Of a stretch of 44,836 nucleotides of DNA, positions 28,377-37,960 are shown piece by piece. The stretch comes from Chitinophagaceae bacterium (GTDB lineage Bacteria; Bacteroidota; Bacteroidia; Chitinophagales; Chitinophagaceae), in NCBI GenBank assembly GCA_004299085.1, contig SCQV01000007.1, positions 1 through 44,836 of the forward strand. The letters are read 5' to 3'. Under the pieces are notes generated by a model. It saw only the letters and a list, made by a program, of their open reading frames with translations. It was not told the DNA's origin and ran no database searches. Position 1 is the first letter of the stretch; every line of letters begins with the position of its first letter. Made by a program: the position numbers and the translations under genes.

Positions 28377-29546
28377 ATGAAAAATAATGATCATCAGCAA
28401 ATGGCGCTCAATGAATTTCTGCTCGAAATACATCCGCTGATTATTGCTATCTCCGATAAAAAAATACAACAATGGCAGGGCTTTTTGGAAGTTAGTGCCT
28501 ATCATCTTCTCCAGTACCTGAAAACAAAAGTATATACACTCCAAAATAAGCAGGAGGCAGAAAGCATGATACAGCACCAGCAGGCAGCATTGATAGAAAT
28601 GATTAATGAGTTGCAATCGTTTATTAAACAGGTGGACACCACAAGTAAGCAAGGACAACTATTGATAACGTTTTATATGGAAGTGACCAATATTGTTCAG
28701 TCCACACTCAATTATATCCTGCAACATTTTTCCAAATACCTGAACCTGCAATTAAACGTGCCGGCAAGTTACCTGCCGGTGGTAAAAAAAGAAATCGAGG
28801 AGCGGGTGTCTGCCATTCGGGAGAATCTCTCCAACGTAGAAACAGTACACCTGCTGGCAATCGCAATGGAACCGTTGACAGCGTTTTTAGAAGATGCCAC
28901 AGCGAAAATTACCTACCGGCGGTTACAATATTACATGGCACTGATAGAGGAGTTAAGTGTTATTCACCCGGAAGACGACGTAAAGTGTGCGATACGTACT
29001 TCACTTGTGTACCTGAACTTCAATTCCAAGGCTTTTGAAAAGTACTCCTTAGAATTTTTGCTTTCGGAAGAAGATTATATCGAAAACGAAATCGAACGCC
29101 GCGATAAGCTCTTGTGGATAATCAAGTCTATGAAGCAGCTTCAGGTAAAGCCAGGCGCCATTCTTTACGAAGACCGCCCAAGTGTCTATGATTATATGCT
29201 AAAATACGCCCGTGAAGAATTTGAATATTTACAATTCAAATTGCAAGAGCACGGTGAAACACTACAAGCAGCTTCGGGAAAGGAAGAAAGAGAAACAAAA
29301 ATAGATCTTTCCAGTAATCTATCAGTGTTCGCAGGTATTCTCAAGGTCTTTATGGAAGCAGGTTTCATTGCCAACCGGAAGAAAATGGATGTACTTCGGG
29401 TGATGGCAGACAGCCATCGGGTGAATAGAAAGCCGGTTTCCCTGGAAAGCCTGCGGACGCTATACAATAATGTTGATTTCCAAACAGGTAAAGCGGTTAT
29501 AGATATATTTTTTCAACTGCTGAATAAAGCCAGGTCTATGTATTAA
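28377..29546 (+). CDS. rteC: RteC-like regulatory protein of conjugative transposons
   Basis: 389 aa helical protein with RteC-like architecture, directly upstream of tra genes; family call from recall. Confidence 0.65.
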   Translation: MKNNDHQQMALNEFLLEIHPLIIAISDKKIQQWQGFLEVSAYHLLQYLKTKVYTLQNKQEAESMIQHQQAALIEMINELQSFIKQVDTTSKQGQLLITFYMEVTNIVQSTLNYILQHFSKYLNLQLNVPASYLPVVKKEIEERVSAIRENLSNVETVHLLAIAMEPLTAFLEDATAKITYRRLQYYMALIEELSVIHPEDDVKCAIRTSLVYLNFNSKAFEKYSLEFLLSEEDYIENEIERRDKLLWIIKSMKQLQVKPGAILYEDRPSVYDYMLKYAREEFEYLQFKLQEHGETLQAASGKEERETKIDLSSNLSVFAGILKVFMEAGFIANRKKMDVLRVMADSHRVNRKPVSLESLRTLYNNVDFQTGKAVIDIFFQLLNKARSMY

Positions 29547-29570
29547 CATTCATCCGAAGTTATATTATCG

Positions 29571-29599
29571 AGCCGCTTCCTTCCGGGAGCGGCTTTTTA
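29571..29599 (+). terminator. Rho-independent-type terminator after rteC-like gene
   Basis: AGCCGCTTCC-TTCC-GGGAGCGGCT-TTTTA. Confidence 0.85.
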
Positions 29600-29738
29600 T
29601 TACATAACAACGAAAGGGCTGTTTTCTTTAAGATTTTATCTTCTTCACACTCATTTACTTCCAAAGGTTTCCGGAAAAACGGGAACTTTTTCGCGTTTGC
29701 AGCTTACCATATTTGCATTGTAATAAAAATGCAGCAAA

Positions 29739-29942
29739 ATGATATTTGATCTTCATCTCACCTGGAAAGCGTATCTGGCGTACTGCGGTGCTGCCGGCCT
29801 GCTTTATTATGGATGGCTCGGTATTGCTTATTACCGCAAAGATATTGTTCGTTTTTTCAATAAGCGTTCTTATGCGGAGGATAATCATCTGCCAGGTATC
29901 GGCGCAGGCAGCTCGCCGCCGGAGGATACCGGTCAGCCATAG
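29739..29942 (+). CDS. Small single-TM protein upstream of traE
   Basis: 67 aa; TM AYLAYCGAAGLLYYGWLGIAYY; same strand as tra genes. Confidence 0.5.
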   Translation: MIFDLHLTWKAYLAYCGAAGLLYYGWLGIAYYRKDIVRFFNKRSYAEDNHLPGIGAGSSPPEDTGQP

Positions 29943-30022
29943 TTACCGTGCTCATAATAAATATTCCCTGTACCGCAAATGTGGCGGAGTGCATAGGTAG
30001 TGTTGAGAGAGCGGCAGGGATA

Positions 30023-30068
30023 GTTCCTGATGGACAGTCCGCCTTTAGAGGCGGGCTGCACCGGGAAC
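30023..30068 (+). ncRNA. Structured leader hairpin upstream of traE
   Basis: 9-bp stem CAGTCCGCC/GGCGGGCTG (30035-30058) inside GTTCC/GGGAAC outer pairing. Confidence 0.4.
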
Positions 30069-30107
30069 GAAAGGAAATAGTTCTTTAAAAGTTTTAAAAC
30101 AAAGGAT

Positions 30108-30446
30108 ATGTGTAGAATGAATTGTGCAGGGAATGGAATCCTTAAAAGAAAAATAATACAGATGGCAGCGACCATCGTATTGACGATTACTGGTATGGCG
30201 GCTTACGCACAGGACGGAAGCGCCGGCATCGAACAGGCGAATACGCAGGTGCGCAGCTATTTTGATGTGGGTTGCAACCTGATGTATGCGATTGGAGCGG
30301 TGCTTGGGTTAGTGGGAGCCATCAAGGTATATCAGAAATGGCAACACGGGCATCCCGATACGGGAACGACCGCGGCGGCGTGGTTTGGAAGTTGCATTTT
30401 TTTGGTCGTGGTGGCTACGGTGTTGAAGAGTTTCTTCGGACTGTAG
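30108..30446 (+). CDS. traE: Conjugative transposon protein TraE (DUF4134-like)
   Basis: SYFDVGCNLMYAIGAVLGLVGAIKVYQKWQHGHPDTGTTAAAWFGSCIFLVVVATVLKSFFG; exact start uncertain. Confidence 0.88.
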   Translation: MCRMNCAGNGILKRKIIQMAATIVLTITGMAAYAQDGSAGIEQANTQVRSYFDVGCNLMYAIGAVLGLVGAIKVYQKWQHGHPDTGTTAAAWFGSCIFLVVVATVLKSFFGL

Positions 30447-30470
30447 GAAGTTATAAGCGGTAAGTTTTTT

Positions 30471-30782
30471 ATGGTGAATAGTGTATATTATATCAATAAA
30501 GGAATCAATCAACCTTTGACATTCAAAGGTTTGAAAGCACAGTATATCTGGTACCTGGGCGGCGGACTGGTGGTGTTGCTGGTACTCTTTGCGGTGCTGT
30601 ATATCATCGGCATTAACACGTTTATTATTCTTATTGTTGTCGGTGGTGCAGGAATATTCTTATTTACGAAAGTATATAAGCTAAGCAAGACTTACGGGCA
30701 ATACGGCATGATGAAACGCACGGCGAAAAGGATGTTGCCGAAAACAATCAAATGCAGTAGTAGAAGTCTTTTTATCCTCTAA
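30471..30782 (+). CDS. traF: Conjugative transposon protein TraF (DUF4133-like)
   Basis: YYINKGINQPLTFKGLKAQYIWYLGGGLVVLLVLFAVLYIIG; between traE and traG. Confidence 0.87.
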   Translation: MVNSVYYINKGINQPLTFKGLKAQYIWYLGGGLVVLLVLFAVLYIIGINTFIILIVVGGAGIFLFTKVYKLSKTYGQYGMMKRTAKRMLPKTIKCSSRSLFIL

Positions 30783-30867
30783 GGGGAAAAGGGGTTCACA
30801 CAGCGTGCATAGGGTAATTTAGATACAGAGTTCAGATTGATTAAATAATGAATGAAAATGAGGTGGT

Positions 30868-33312
30868 ATGGAAAAGAGGCTGGAAGAACTATATCCGATT
30901 ATGGATATTGAACATGATTGCATTTTATCGAAACAGGGCGATATAACACTTGCGTATAAAGTTACCTTACCCGAAGTCTTTACGCTCTCGGACGAGGAAT
31001 ACGAAGCCTTGCACCAGGCGTTTATCAAAGCGGTGAAGCTGCTGCCGAAGAACAGCACTCTGCATAAACAGGATTGGTTTGTCAAAGAAACTTATCACGC
31101 CGACTTTGAAAAAGAGGACACGAGTTTTTTGACAAGGGCAAGCGAACGGTTTTTCAATGAAAGACCATACCTGCATCACGAATGCTTTATCTTTTTGACA
31201 AAAACGCCCGATGACAGAAGACCGTCGTCATCGGTTATCAATAGCCTGACAAGACCGAACCTTGTACCTGAACAAACTTTAAGTTTTAAGGCTTTACAAG
31301 CTTTTGAAAATAGTGCAGGACAGTTTGCCCATATTCTCTCGGATGCAGGCATCCAATTAGAAAGGCTAAACAACTATGCGATAAGAAGTACTAAAAACAA
31401 AGCGGGCATCATTGAACGGTATTTGTTTTTGTCTTCGGAAACAAAAGATTTTATCAAAGACATTCAGTTTACGGATGAACTGAAAATTGGCGACAACCAG
31501 GTGCAGCTCTATACTTTAGCCGATGCGCAGGACTTGCCAGCGCTTTGTGGCAGCCGTATCAATTACGAAAAGTATTCAACGGATAGGACAAAATTCAGCA
31601 CCGGCTTTGCGGCAACGCTCGGGCTATTGTTGCCTGTAAATCATATCTACAATCAATATCTTGTTATCGGCGATGCGCAGGCGACCATTAAAAAGTTAGA
31701 AAGCAAAAAATTAAGATTACAGTCGCTCGCCAATTATTCGAGGGAGAACGCCATTGCGCGGGATGCAGTCAATGATTTTTTAAATGAATGTATTGCCGAG
31801 CAAAGCCTGCCTGTTAAGGCGCATTTTAATTTGTTATGCTGGACGGATAGTAAGGAAGAATTGAAAGACATCCGCAATGCCGTTACGGCTTCGCTCGCTC
31901 AAATAGACGCTACGGCAAAACAGGAAACGGCGGGCGCGGCGCAGATTTTCTGGTCGGGCATCCCGGGCAATGCGGGGGATTTACCGCTCAATGAAACATT
32001 TGATACGTTCGCGGCGCAGGCTTGTTGTTTCTTCAATATGGAAACCAATTACCGCGACAGCATCAGTGCTGTGGGTCTGAGGCTCGGCGACAGACTGACG
32101 GGCAGGCCTGTCCATGTAGATATCAGTGATGAGCCAATGAAAATGGGTATTTGCACCAACCGCAACAAATTCATTTTGGGACCGTCAGGCTCGGGCAAAA
32201 GCTTTTTCACTAACCACATGGTACGTTCTTATTATGAACAAGGGACTCACATCGTTCTCGTGGACGTGGGGCATTCTTATAAAGGCCTGTGCGATATGGT
32301 TCACGGGTATTACTTTACTTATAGTGAAACAGACCCCATTCGTTTTAATCCTTTCTATATCGGGGCGGGGGACACGCTTGATATTGAAAAAAAAGAGAGC
32401 ATTAAAACCTTGTTGTTGGCTTTATGGAAAAAAGATGATGAGCGCTTTACGCGCAGCGAATACGTTGCCTTATCCAATGCTTTGCAGGGATATTTTGACA
32501 AGCTGCACAAAGACCGGTCAGTCTTCCCGTGCTTCAACACTTTCTATGAATATATCCAAAGCGAGTTTTTGGAAGTATTGGAAAAAGACAAGGTTAAGGA
32601 ACGGCATTTTGATGTGGATAATTTTCTCTTTGTATTAAGACCGTTTTATTCGGGCGGGGAATTTGATTTTTTGCTGAACGCAACGGAAAACCTGGATTTG
32701 CTTCAACAGCCCTTTATTGTTTTTGAATTGGACAATATCAAGGATAGCATATTATTTCCGGTCGTTACACTGATTATTATGGAAGTTTTTATCAGCAAGA
32801 TGCGTAAGCTCAAAGGCATTCGCAAAATGATCTTGATAGAGGAAGCGTGGAAAGCCATAGCCCGCGAGGGTATGGCAGAGTATATCAAGTATTTGTTTAA
32901 AACCGTCAGGAAATTCTTTGGCGAAGCGATTGTCGTAACGCAGGAAGTGGAAGACATTGTTTCTTCGCCGGTTGTCAAACAGGCAATCATCAATAACAGC
33001 GATTGCAAGATATTGTTAGACCAGTCGAAGTACCAGAACAAGTTTGAGCAGATACAGGAACTATTGGGTTTGACCGAAAAAGAAAAAGCGTTGGTATTGT
33101 CCGTGAACAAAGCCAATGACCCGGACAGAAAATATAAAGAGGTGTTTATTTCTCTCGGCGGTATGTTATCAAAAGTTTACAGGACGGAAGTGTCGCGTGA
33201 GGAATATTACACCTATACGACCGAAGAAAGCGAGAAAGTAAAAATGCTGGAATACGCTGAAAAGTACGGTAGTATAGAAAAAGGGATAAAAGCGCTTGTA
33301 AATGATAATTAA
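30868..33312 (+). CDS. traG: TraG, VirB4-family conjugation ATPase
   Basis: 814 aa; Walker A FILGPSGSGKSFFTNHMV; Walker B region MILIEEAWKAIAREGMAEYIKYLFKTVRKF. Confidence 0.95.
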   Translation: MEKRLEELYPIMDIEHDCILSKQGDITLAYKVTLPEVFTLSDEEYEALHQAFIKAVKLLPKNSTLHKQDWFVKETYHADFEKEDTSFLTRASERFFNERPYLHHECFIFLTKTPDDRRPSSSVINSLTRPNLVPEQTLSFKALQAFENSAGQFAHILSDAGIQLERLNNYAIRSTKNKAGIIERYLFLSSETKDFIKDIQFTDELKIGDNQVQLYTLADAQDLPALCGSRINYEKYSTDRTKFSTGFAATLGLLLPVNHIYNQYLVIGDAQATIKKLESKKLRLQSLANYSRENAIARDAVNDFLNECIAEQSLPVKAHFNLLCWTDSKEELKDIRNAVTASLAQIDATAKQETAGAAQIFWSGIPGNAGDLPLNETFDTFAAQACCFFNMETNYRDSISAVGLRLGDRLTGRPVHVDISDEPMKMGICTNRNKFILGPSGSGKSFFTNHMVRSYYEQGTHIVLVDVGHSYKGLCDMVHGYYFTYSETDPIRFNPFYIGAGDTLDIEKKESIKTLLLALWKKDDERFTRSEYVALSNALQGYFDKLHKDRSVFPCFNTFYEYIQSEFLEVLEKDKVKERHFDVDNFLFVLRPFYSGGEFDFLLNATENLDLLQQPFIVFELDNIKDSILFPVVTLIIMEVFISKMRKLKGIRKMILIEEAWKAIAREGMAEYIKYLFKTVRKFFGEAIVVTQEVEDIVSSPVVKQAIINNSDCKILLDQSKYQNKFEQIQELLGLTEKEKALVLSVNKANDPDRKYKEVFISLGGMLSKVYRTEVSREEYYTYTTEESEKVKMLEYAEKYGSIEKGIKALVNDN

Positions 33313-33324
33313 AAAATATGAACG

Positions 33325-34002
33325 ATGAAGACGTTACCGATTTTGTTTTTGTTGATGCTGTTGTCGTTATGCAGTATCCACAAGTGTGAGGCACAGGATA
33401 TTCCGGGGTCGGGCGTGGTAACGGGCCTGGTAAAGCGTGTAATCAAAGCGATTGATTTGGAAGTGCAGCGTTTGCAGAACAATACGATTGCCTTACAAAA
33501 TGTACAGAAAGTTTTAGAAAACACAGAATCCAAACTGCACCTCCATGAAATTGCCGGATGGATGCAAAAGCAAAAGGATTTGTACCAGCATTATTATAAT
33601 GAGTTGTGGGAAGTGAAAACCATTATTACCGATTATCACCGCATCAAAGAAATATCGGAAAAGCAAGTGGCGTTGGTCAATGCTTATAAACATGCCTGGG
33701 GCTTATTGCAGCAGGACAAGCACTTTACACCCGAAGAAATTTCTTATATGAGCGAAGTGTATAGCGGCATTCTTAACCAGACGATGGAAGACGCCAACGG
33801 TTTGCTGAATATTGTTACCGCTTTTACAACGCAGATGGATGATGCGGCAAGAATGAAGATGATTGACGATGTCGGCAACAAGGTAGATGAAAATTATAAC
33901 GACCTGCAACGCTTCAACACCGAAAACGAAATACTCTCCTTACAAAGGAGTAAGGACGCAAATGATGCAGCGGAGGTGAAATGGATGTATGGCCTCCCCT
34001 AA
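33325..34002 (+). CDS. TraI-like conjugative protein (paralog 1)
   Basis: 225 aa secreted helical protein; C-terminal pattern shared with 34080-34721 and 34843-35487. Confidence 0.75.
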   Translation: MKTLPILFLLMLLSLCSIHKCEAQDIPGSGVVTGLVKRVIKAIDLEVQRLQNNTIALQNVQKVLENTESKLHLHEIAGWMQKQKDLYQHYYNELWEVKTIITDYHRIKEISEKQVALVNAYKHAWGLLQQDKHFTPEEISYMSEVYSGILNQTMEDANGLLNIVTAFTTQMDDAARMKMIDDVGNKVDENYNDLQRFNTENEILSLQRSKDANDAAEVKWMYGLP

Positions 34003-34023
34003 CCTCTTCCAGGCAGGGGGACA

Positions 34024-34092
34024 GAAAAAGTATTCCCAAAAAATGATGAAATGAAAAAGTATTCCCAAAAAATGATGAAATGAAAAAGTATT
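34024..34092. repeat. 29-bp perfect tandem duplication plus partial third copy across a translation start
   Basis: gaaaaagtattcccaaaaaatgatgaaat x2 then gaaaaagtatt. Confidence 0.95.
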
Positions 34093-34721
34093 TACTCATA
34101 CTGATTACACTTCTTACGGCAAGTAATATTCACGCGCAGACTTTCTCGGAGTTCTTTCAACAGAAAAAGACGCAGAAAAAATATTTGTTGAAGCAAATAG
34201 CAGAACTGCAAAGCTACATCGAGCTGGCAAAAAAAGGATACGGCATTGTGAGTGACGGCTTAAACTTTATCGGTGATTTAAAGGGCGGAAAATTCAATTT
34301 AAGTAAGGATTATTTTTCATCGTTGGATAATATCAGCCACATGGTAAAAAAAGACAACGACATTGCGAATACTGTCTCTTTGCAGGCTTCGATTAATGAT
34401 TTGTATAACAAGGCAAAGAAAGATGCCGGCAGCGTTTATTTGTCTTCGTCCGAAAAAAATTATATCCAAAAAGTCTGGAGCAACTTGCTGGATAAATGCA
34501 ATGACAACATCACACAGTTGGATAATCTTACTACGGCGGGCCATTACAAAATGACCGAAAACGAAAGGCTGCAAGCCATTGATAAAGTGTATAACGATAT
34601 GCAGGACAAAAAGGATTTTGCCAACAGTTTCTATAATGAAGTAAAAGTATTGATTAACCAACGGACAAAAGAACAAATGGAAGCAAAGGAATTGGAAAGC
34701 ATATATACGCCTTCTCCATAG
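34080..34721 (+). CDS. TraI-like conjugative protein (paralog 2)
   Basis: 213 aa; signal peptide; KNYIQKVWSNLLDKCNDNITQLDNLTTAGHYKMTENERLQAIDKVYNDMQDK parallels its neighbours. Confidence 0.7.
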   Translation: MKKYLLILITLLTASNIHAQTFSEFFQQKKTQKKYLLKQIAELQSYIELAKKGYGIVSDGLNFIGDLKGGKFNLSKDYFSSLDNISHMVKKDNDIANTVSLQASINDLYNKAKKDAGSVYLSSSEKNYIQKVWSNLLDKCNDNITQLDNLTTAGHYKMTENERLQAIDKVYNDMQDKKDFANSFYNEVKVLINQRTKEQMEAKELESIYTPSP

Positions 34722-34725
34722 TGAG

Positions 34726-34799
34726 TGGATCTTACCGGATTCGAACCGGTGACCTCTTCCATGTCAAGGAAGCACTCTAACCAACTGAGCTAAAGATCC
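34726..34799 (-). tRNA. tRNA-Val(GAC)
   Basis: GGATCTTTAGCTCAGTTGGTTAGAGTGCTTCCTTGACATGGAAGAGGTCACCGGTTCGAATCCGGTAAGATCCA; complete cloverleaf, anticodon loop TTGACAT; no encoded CCA. Confidence 0.95.
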
Positions 34800-34842
34800 A
34801 AAACAGGGACGAAAATAATCAAGAGCGGCAAAAAAGAAAAAT

Positions 34843-35487
34843 ATGATGAAAAGAATTTGTTTATATATCATTTTGTTAGGAGCGATAAATTTTTGTAACC
34901 AGGCGAACGCCCAGGACCAGGAGATTGAGCAACTGATTCTGGATGTACAGAAACTATCGCAGTTCAAGCAAATCCTTAGCGATATGAAAACGGCTTATAC
35001 AGTTATCATGCAAGGCTATACAACTGTGCGGGATTTGTCGCAGGGCGATTTCGATCTGCACAAAGCATTCCTGGACGGATTGATGGCCATTAGCCCTGCG
35101 GTCAGGAACTATAAGAAAGCTGCCGACATTGTTTCCATGCAATTGGAAATGCTTAAGGAATATCATTCTGCTTTCAACCGGTTTAAATCCAGCGACCTAT
35201 TCAATCCTGATGAACTGGTATATATCGGCAAAGTGTACAATAGTTTATTAGATGTAACGCTTAAAAACATCAGCGACTTAACGACAGTTATTACCGCCAA
35301 TCAATTAAGGATGTCCGATGCAGAAAGGCTTGCGGCAATTGATAGGCTCTACGACGATACGTTGGATAAGCTGACTTTCCTTCGTTCATTCAACAACAAT
35401 ACTTCCATGTTGGCATTGCAAAGGCAAAAGGAGATGAACGAAGCAAAAGCGTTACAGGAAGATTACGGAGAACCTCCGGTTCCTTAA
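34843..35487 (+). CDS. TraI-like conjugative protein (paralog 3)
   Basis: 214 aa; signal peptide; ELVYIGKVYNSLLDVTLKNISDLTTVITANQLRMSDAERLAAIDRLYDDTLDK. Confidence 0.75.
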   Translation: MMKRICLYIILLGAINFCNQANAQDQEIEQLILDVQKLSQFKQILSDMKTAYTVIMQGYTTVRDLSQGDFDLHKAFLDGLMAISPAVRNYKKAADIVSMQLEMLKEYHSAFNRFKSSDLFNPDELVYIGKVYNSLLDVTLKNISDLTTVITANQLRMSDAERLAAIDRLYDDTLDKLTFLRSFNNNTSMLALQRQKEMNEAKALQEDYGEPPVP

Positions 35488-35580
35488 GAGCTTCCTCAAT
35501 TCCTGCAAGATGGAGATGGACGAGAGATAGTTTTTGGAATGTTTTGGTAATAGAATTGTGAAGAAGAAATTTTCAAAAAT

Positions 35581-36840
35581 ATGGCGATGAAAAATAGAGG
35601 TGTACGGGTCTTATTATTTGCAGTGTTGGGAATAGCCATTCCAAACCTTGTGTTTGCACAGGACGGCAGTAGTGCACTTGCCGGGGATATACAAGGCTTG
35701 CACAGCGTGCTTGACCAGCTCTATAATGAGATGATTCCTATGTGTGGCCAACTCATTGGCGTGGGTAGAGCATTAGCAGCCTTTGCGGCGCTGTGGTATA
35801 TCGCCGCAAGAGTGTGGAGGCATATCGCTAATGCTGAACCTGTTGATTTTTATCCGTTGTTAAGACCATTCGTTATAGGCTTTGCCATTTTGATTTTTCC
35901 TTCTGTTATCAGTATGATGAATGGTGTGTTACAACCGATCGTTACCGGAACGGCAAGTATGGTTACCAACTCTGATGAAGCGGTAGCCGCTTTACTCAAA
36001 GCTAAAGCGGACGCTGTGAAGCAAACAAATGCCTGGCAAATGTATGTAGGCGAAAGTGGCAACGGCGATAGGGATAAATGGTATAAATATACACATCCTG
36101 GCGAAGACCCTTCAAACGAAGGTGTTTTTGAAGGTATCGGCGACGATATCAAGTTTGCGATGGCAAAGGAATCCTATAGCTTTCGTAATTCAATAAAGGA
36201 ATGGATGAGCGAGGTCTTGCAGGTTTTATTTGCCGCGGCTTCTTTATGTATCAATACTATCCGAACGTTTAATCTTATCATTTTAGCGATACTCGGCCCA
36301 ATCGTCTTCGGGCTTGGTGTCTTCGATGGATTTCACTTCACGATTAGGCATTGGCTGGCGCGTTATATCAATGTATTCTTGTGGCTGCCTGTGGCCAACA
36401 TCTTCGGCGCGGTGATTGGGAAGATACAGGAAAATATGCTGAAGATTGATCTGGCGCAGATTCAATCATCAGGTGATACATTCTTCAGCAGTACGGATAT
36501 GGGCTATCTCATCTTTATGATAATTGGCATCATCGGTTATTTCACGGTTCCCTCTATCGCAGGACATATCATGCACGTAGGCGGCGGGGACGCCATCAAT
36601 AGCAAAGCGACCGCGCTCGCAGGCGGTGTGGCAGGCGGAGCTGTTGCAGGGGCAATAACCGGAGGTGCTGCCGGAATCGGTGCTGCGGGCACTGCTATAA
36701 AAAATCTTGCAAATGCACCGAACGATTTTAAATCGGGTTATAACCAGGAGAGCACCGGCAAAGGCTTCGGGGCATCTATGGGCAGCGCATATGGCGGTGC
36801 GAGCGATTATATGAAGAACAAGTTAAGCGGCAACGATTGA
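35581..36840 (+). CDS. traJ: Conjugative transposon protein TraJ
   Basis: 419 aa; multi-TM with LNLIILAILGPIVFGLGVFDGFHFTIRHWLARYINVFLWLPVANIFGAVIGKIQ-type region; correct position in operon. Confidence 0.88.
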   Translation: MAMKNRGVRVLLFAVLGIAIPNLVFAQDGSSALAGDIQGLHSVLDQLYNEMIPMCGQLIGVGRALAAFAALWYIAARVWRHIANAEPVDFYPLLRPFVIGFAILIFPSVISMMNGVLQPIVTGTASMVTNSDEAVAALLKAKADAVKQTNAWQMYVGESGNGDRDKWYKYTHPGEDPSNEGVFEGIGDDIKFAMAKESYSFRNSIKEWMSEVLQVLFAAASLCINTIRTFNLIILAILGPIVFGLGVFDGFHFTIRHWLARYINVFLWLPVANIFGAVIGKIQENMLKIDLAQIQSSGDTFFSSTDMGYLIFMIIGIIGYFTVPSIAGHIMHVGGGDAINSKATALAGGVAGGAVAGAITGGAAGIGAAGTAIKNLANAPNDFKSGYNQESTGKGFGASMGSAYGGASDYMKNKLSGND

Positions 36841-36895
36841 AAACCGATAGTATAGCTAAATATTACATAATACATCTAAAATCATAAATAAAGGT

Positions 36896-37513
36896 ATGTT
36901 TCAGAAAATGAAAAATATAAATACGGCTTTTAGGTATATGCGGCTGTTCACTATGCTGGTAGTAACAGGAAGTGTTTTGCTCGATGGTTTTGTTTTCTAC
37001 AAAAGTTATAAACTGGCAAATGCAATGCAGAATAAAGTGTATGTGTTAGCCAACGGTAAAGCCATTGAGGCTTTTTCCTCCGTAAGAAAGGATAACCTTA
37101 TAGTAGAAGCCAAAGATCATATCAAAAGGTTTCATGAATACTTCTTTACGTTGGCGCCCGATGACGGGCAGATTAAATCTACTATTCGTAAAGCGCTTTA
37201 TCTCGCAGACGGCTCAGCAAAAAACATCTATGACGATTTGCAGGAAAACAATTATTACTCGCAGATGATTTCAGGGAACGTCAGCCAGGATATTACCATA
37301 GACAGTATAAGGTTGAATACTGACATTTATCCTTTTTACTTCCGTTGTTACGGCACGGAAAAAATTACTCGCCCGGTGAGCATTACCTACCGGAACTTAA
37401 TTACAGAGGGCTATTTACGCGAAATCCCGCGCAGCGATAATAACCCGCACGGGTTTTTAATTGAGCGGTGGAATATTTTGGAAAACAAGGATTTGAAAAC
37501 AGTTGGGAGATAA
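36896..37513 (+). CDS. traK: Conjugative transposon protein TraK
   Basis: 205 aa; VLANGKAIEAFSSVRKDNLIVEAKDHIKRFHEYFFTLAPDDGQI; one N-terminal TM. Confidence 0.9.
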   Translation: MFQKMKNINTAFRYMRLFTMLVVTGSVLLDGFVFYKSYKLANAMQNKVYVLANGKAIEAFSSVRKDNLIVEAKDHIKRFHEYFFTLAPDDGQIKSTIRKALYLADGSAKNIYDDLQENNYYSQMISGNVSQDITIDSIRLNTDIYPFYFRCYGTEKITRPVSITYRNLITEGYLREIPRSDNNPHGFLIERWNILENKDLKTVGR

Positions 37514-37551
37514 TTAGTAATTAAAAATGAAGAATTAATAATTCAAGAACC

Positions 37552-37950
37552 ATGTTCAAAATATTTAAAAGGCGGAAAGATAACCCAGCATTGACTTTCG
37601 GTGTGATGCAGTATATAAGCGAAGCTGTTGAGCGAGGCCAAAGAAAGATAGCCGGTTACTTAAACGGAAAGACAAAAGGTTTCAGCAAAAAGAAATGGAT
37701 GCTATCCTTATGCGGATTTTGTCTGATGTTCGGAGGAGTATCCTTCATCATTTTTTGTAACAGTATAGAGAATGAACAGCCGCAAAGAGAAAACAAGTTT
37801 TATCCTCAAAGCATTACGATTCCTTCATCTGTGTTGCAACAAGACAGAGCGTGGGACAGTTTAAAAATACTCGAAGAAATTTATACGCATCGCAACGATA
37901 ACGCAATAAAAATAAAAGAGGATTCGGTAAATAATATTCATAATCATTAA
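37552..37950 (+). CDS. TraL-like small membrane protein
   Basis: 132 aa; one TM; between traK and traM. Confidence 0.6.
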   Translation: MFKIFKRRKDNPALTFGVMQYISEAVERGQRKIAGYLNGKTKGFSKKKWMLSLCGFCLMFGGVSFIIFCNSIENEQPQRENKFYPQSITIPSSVLQQDRAWDSLKILEEIYTHRNDNAIKIKEDSVNNIHNH

Positions 37951-37960
37951 AAAATTAGTT

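Noticed and set aside
32703-33116. 137-aa minus-strand ORF within traG
   Set aside because: Antisense to the conserved VirB4 Walker B region; shadow ORF.
34080-34721. Tellurite resistance (TerB) function
   Set aside because: Such labels can appear on this type of protein, but context and paralogy indicate a conjugation component.
37512-37550. Recurring attaataattaaaaa strings before genes (also ~20341 and ~39240)
   Set aside because: AT-rich intergenic patterns common in low-GC Bacteroidota; not specific enough to call a regulatory element.
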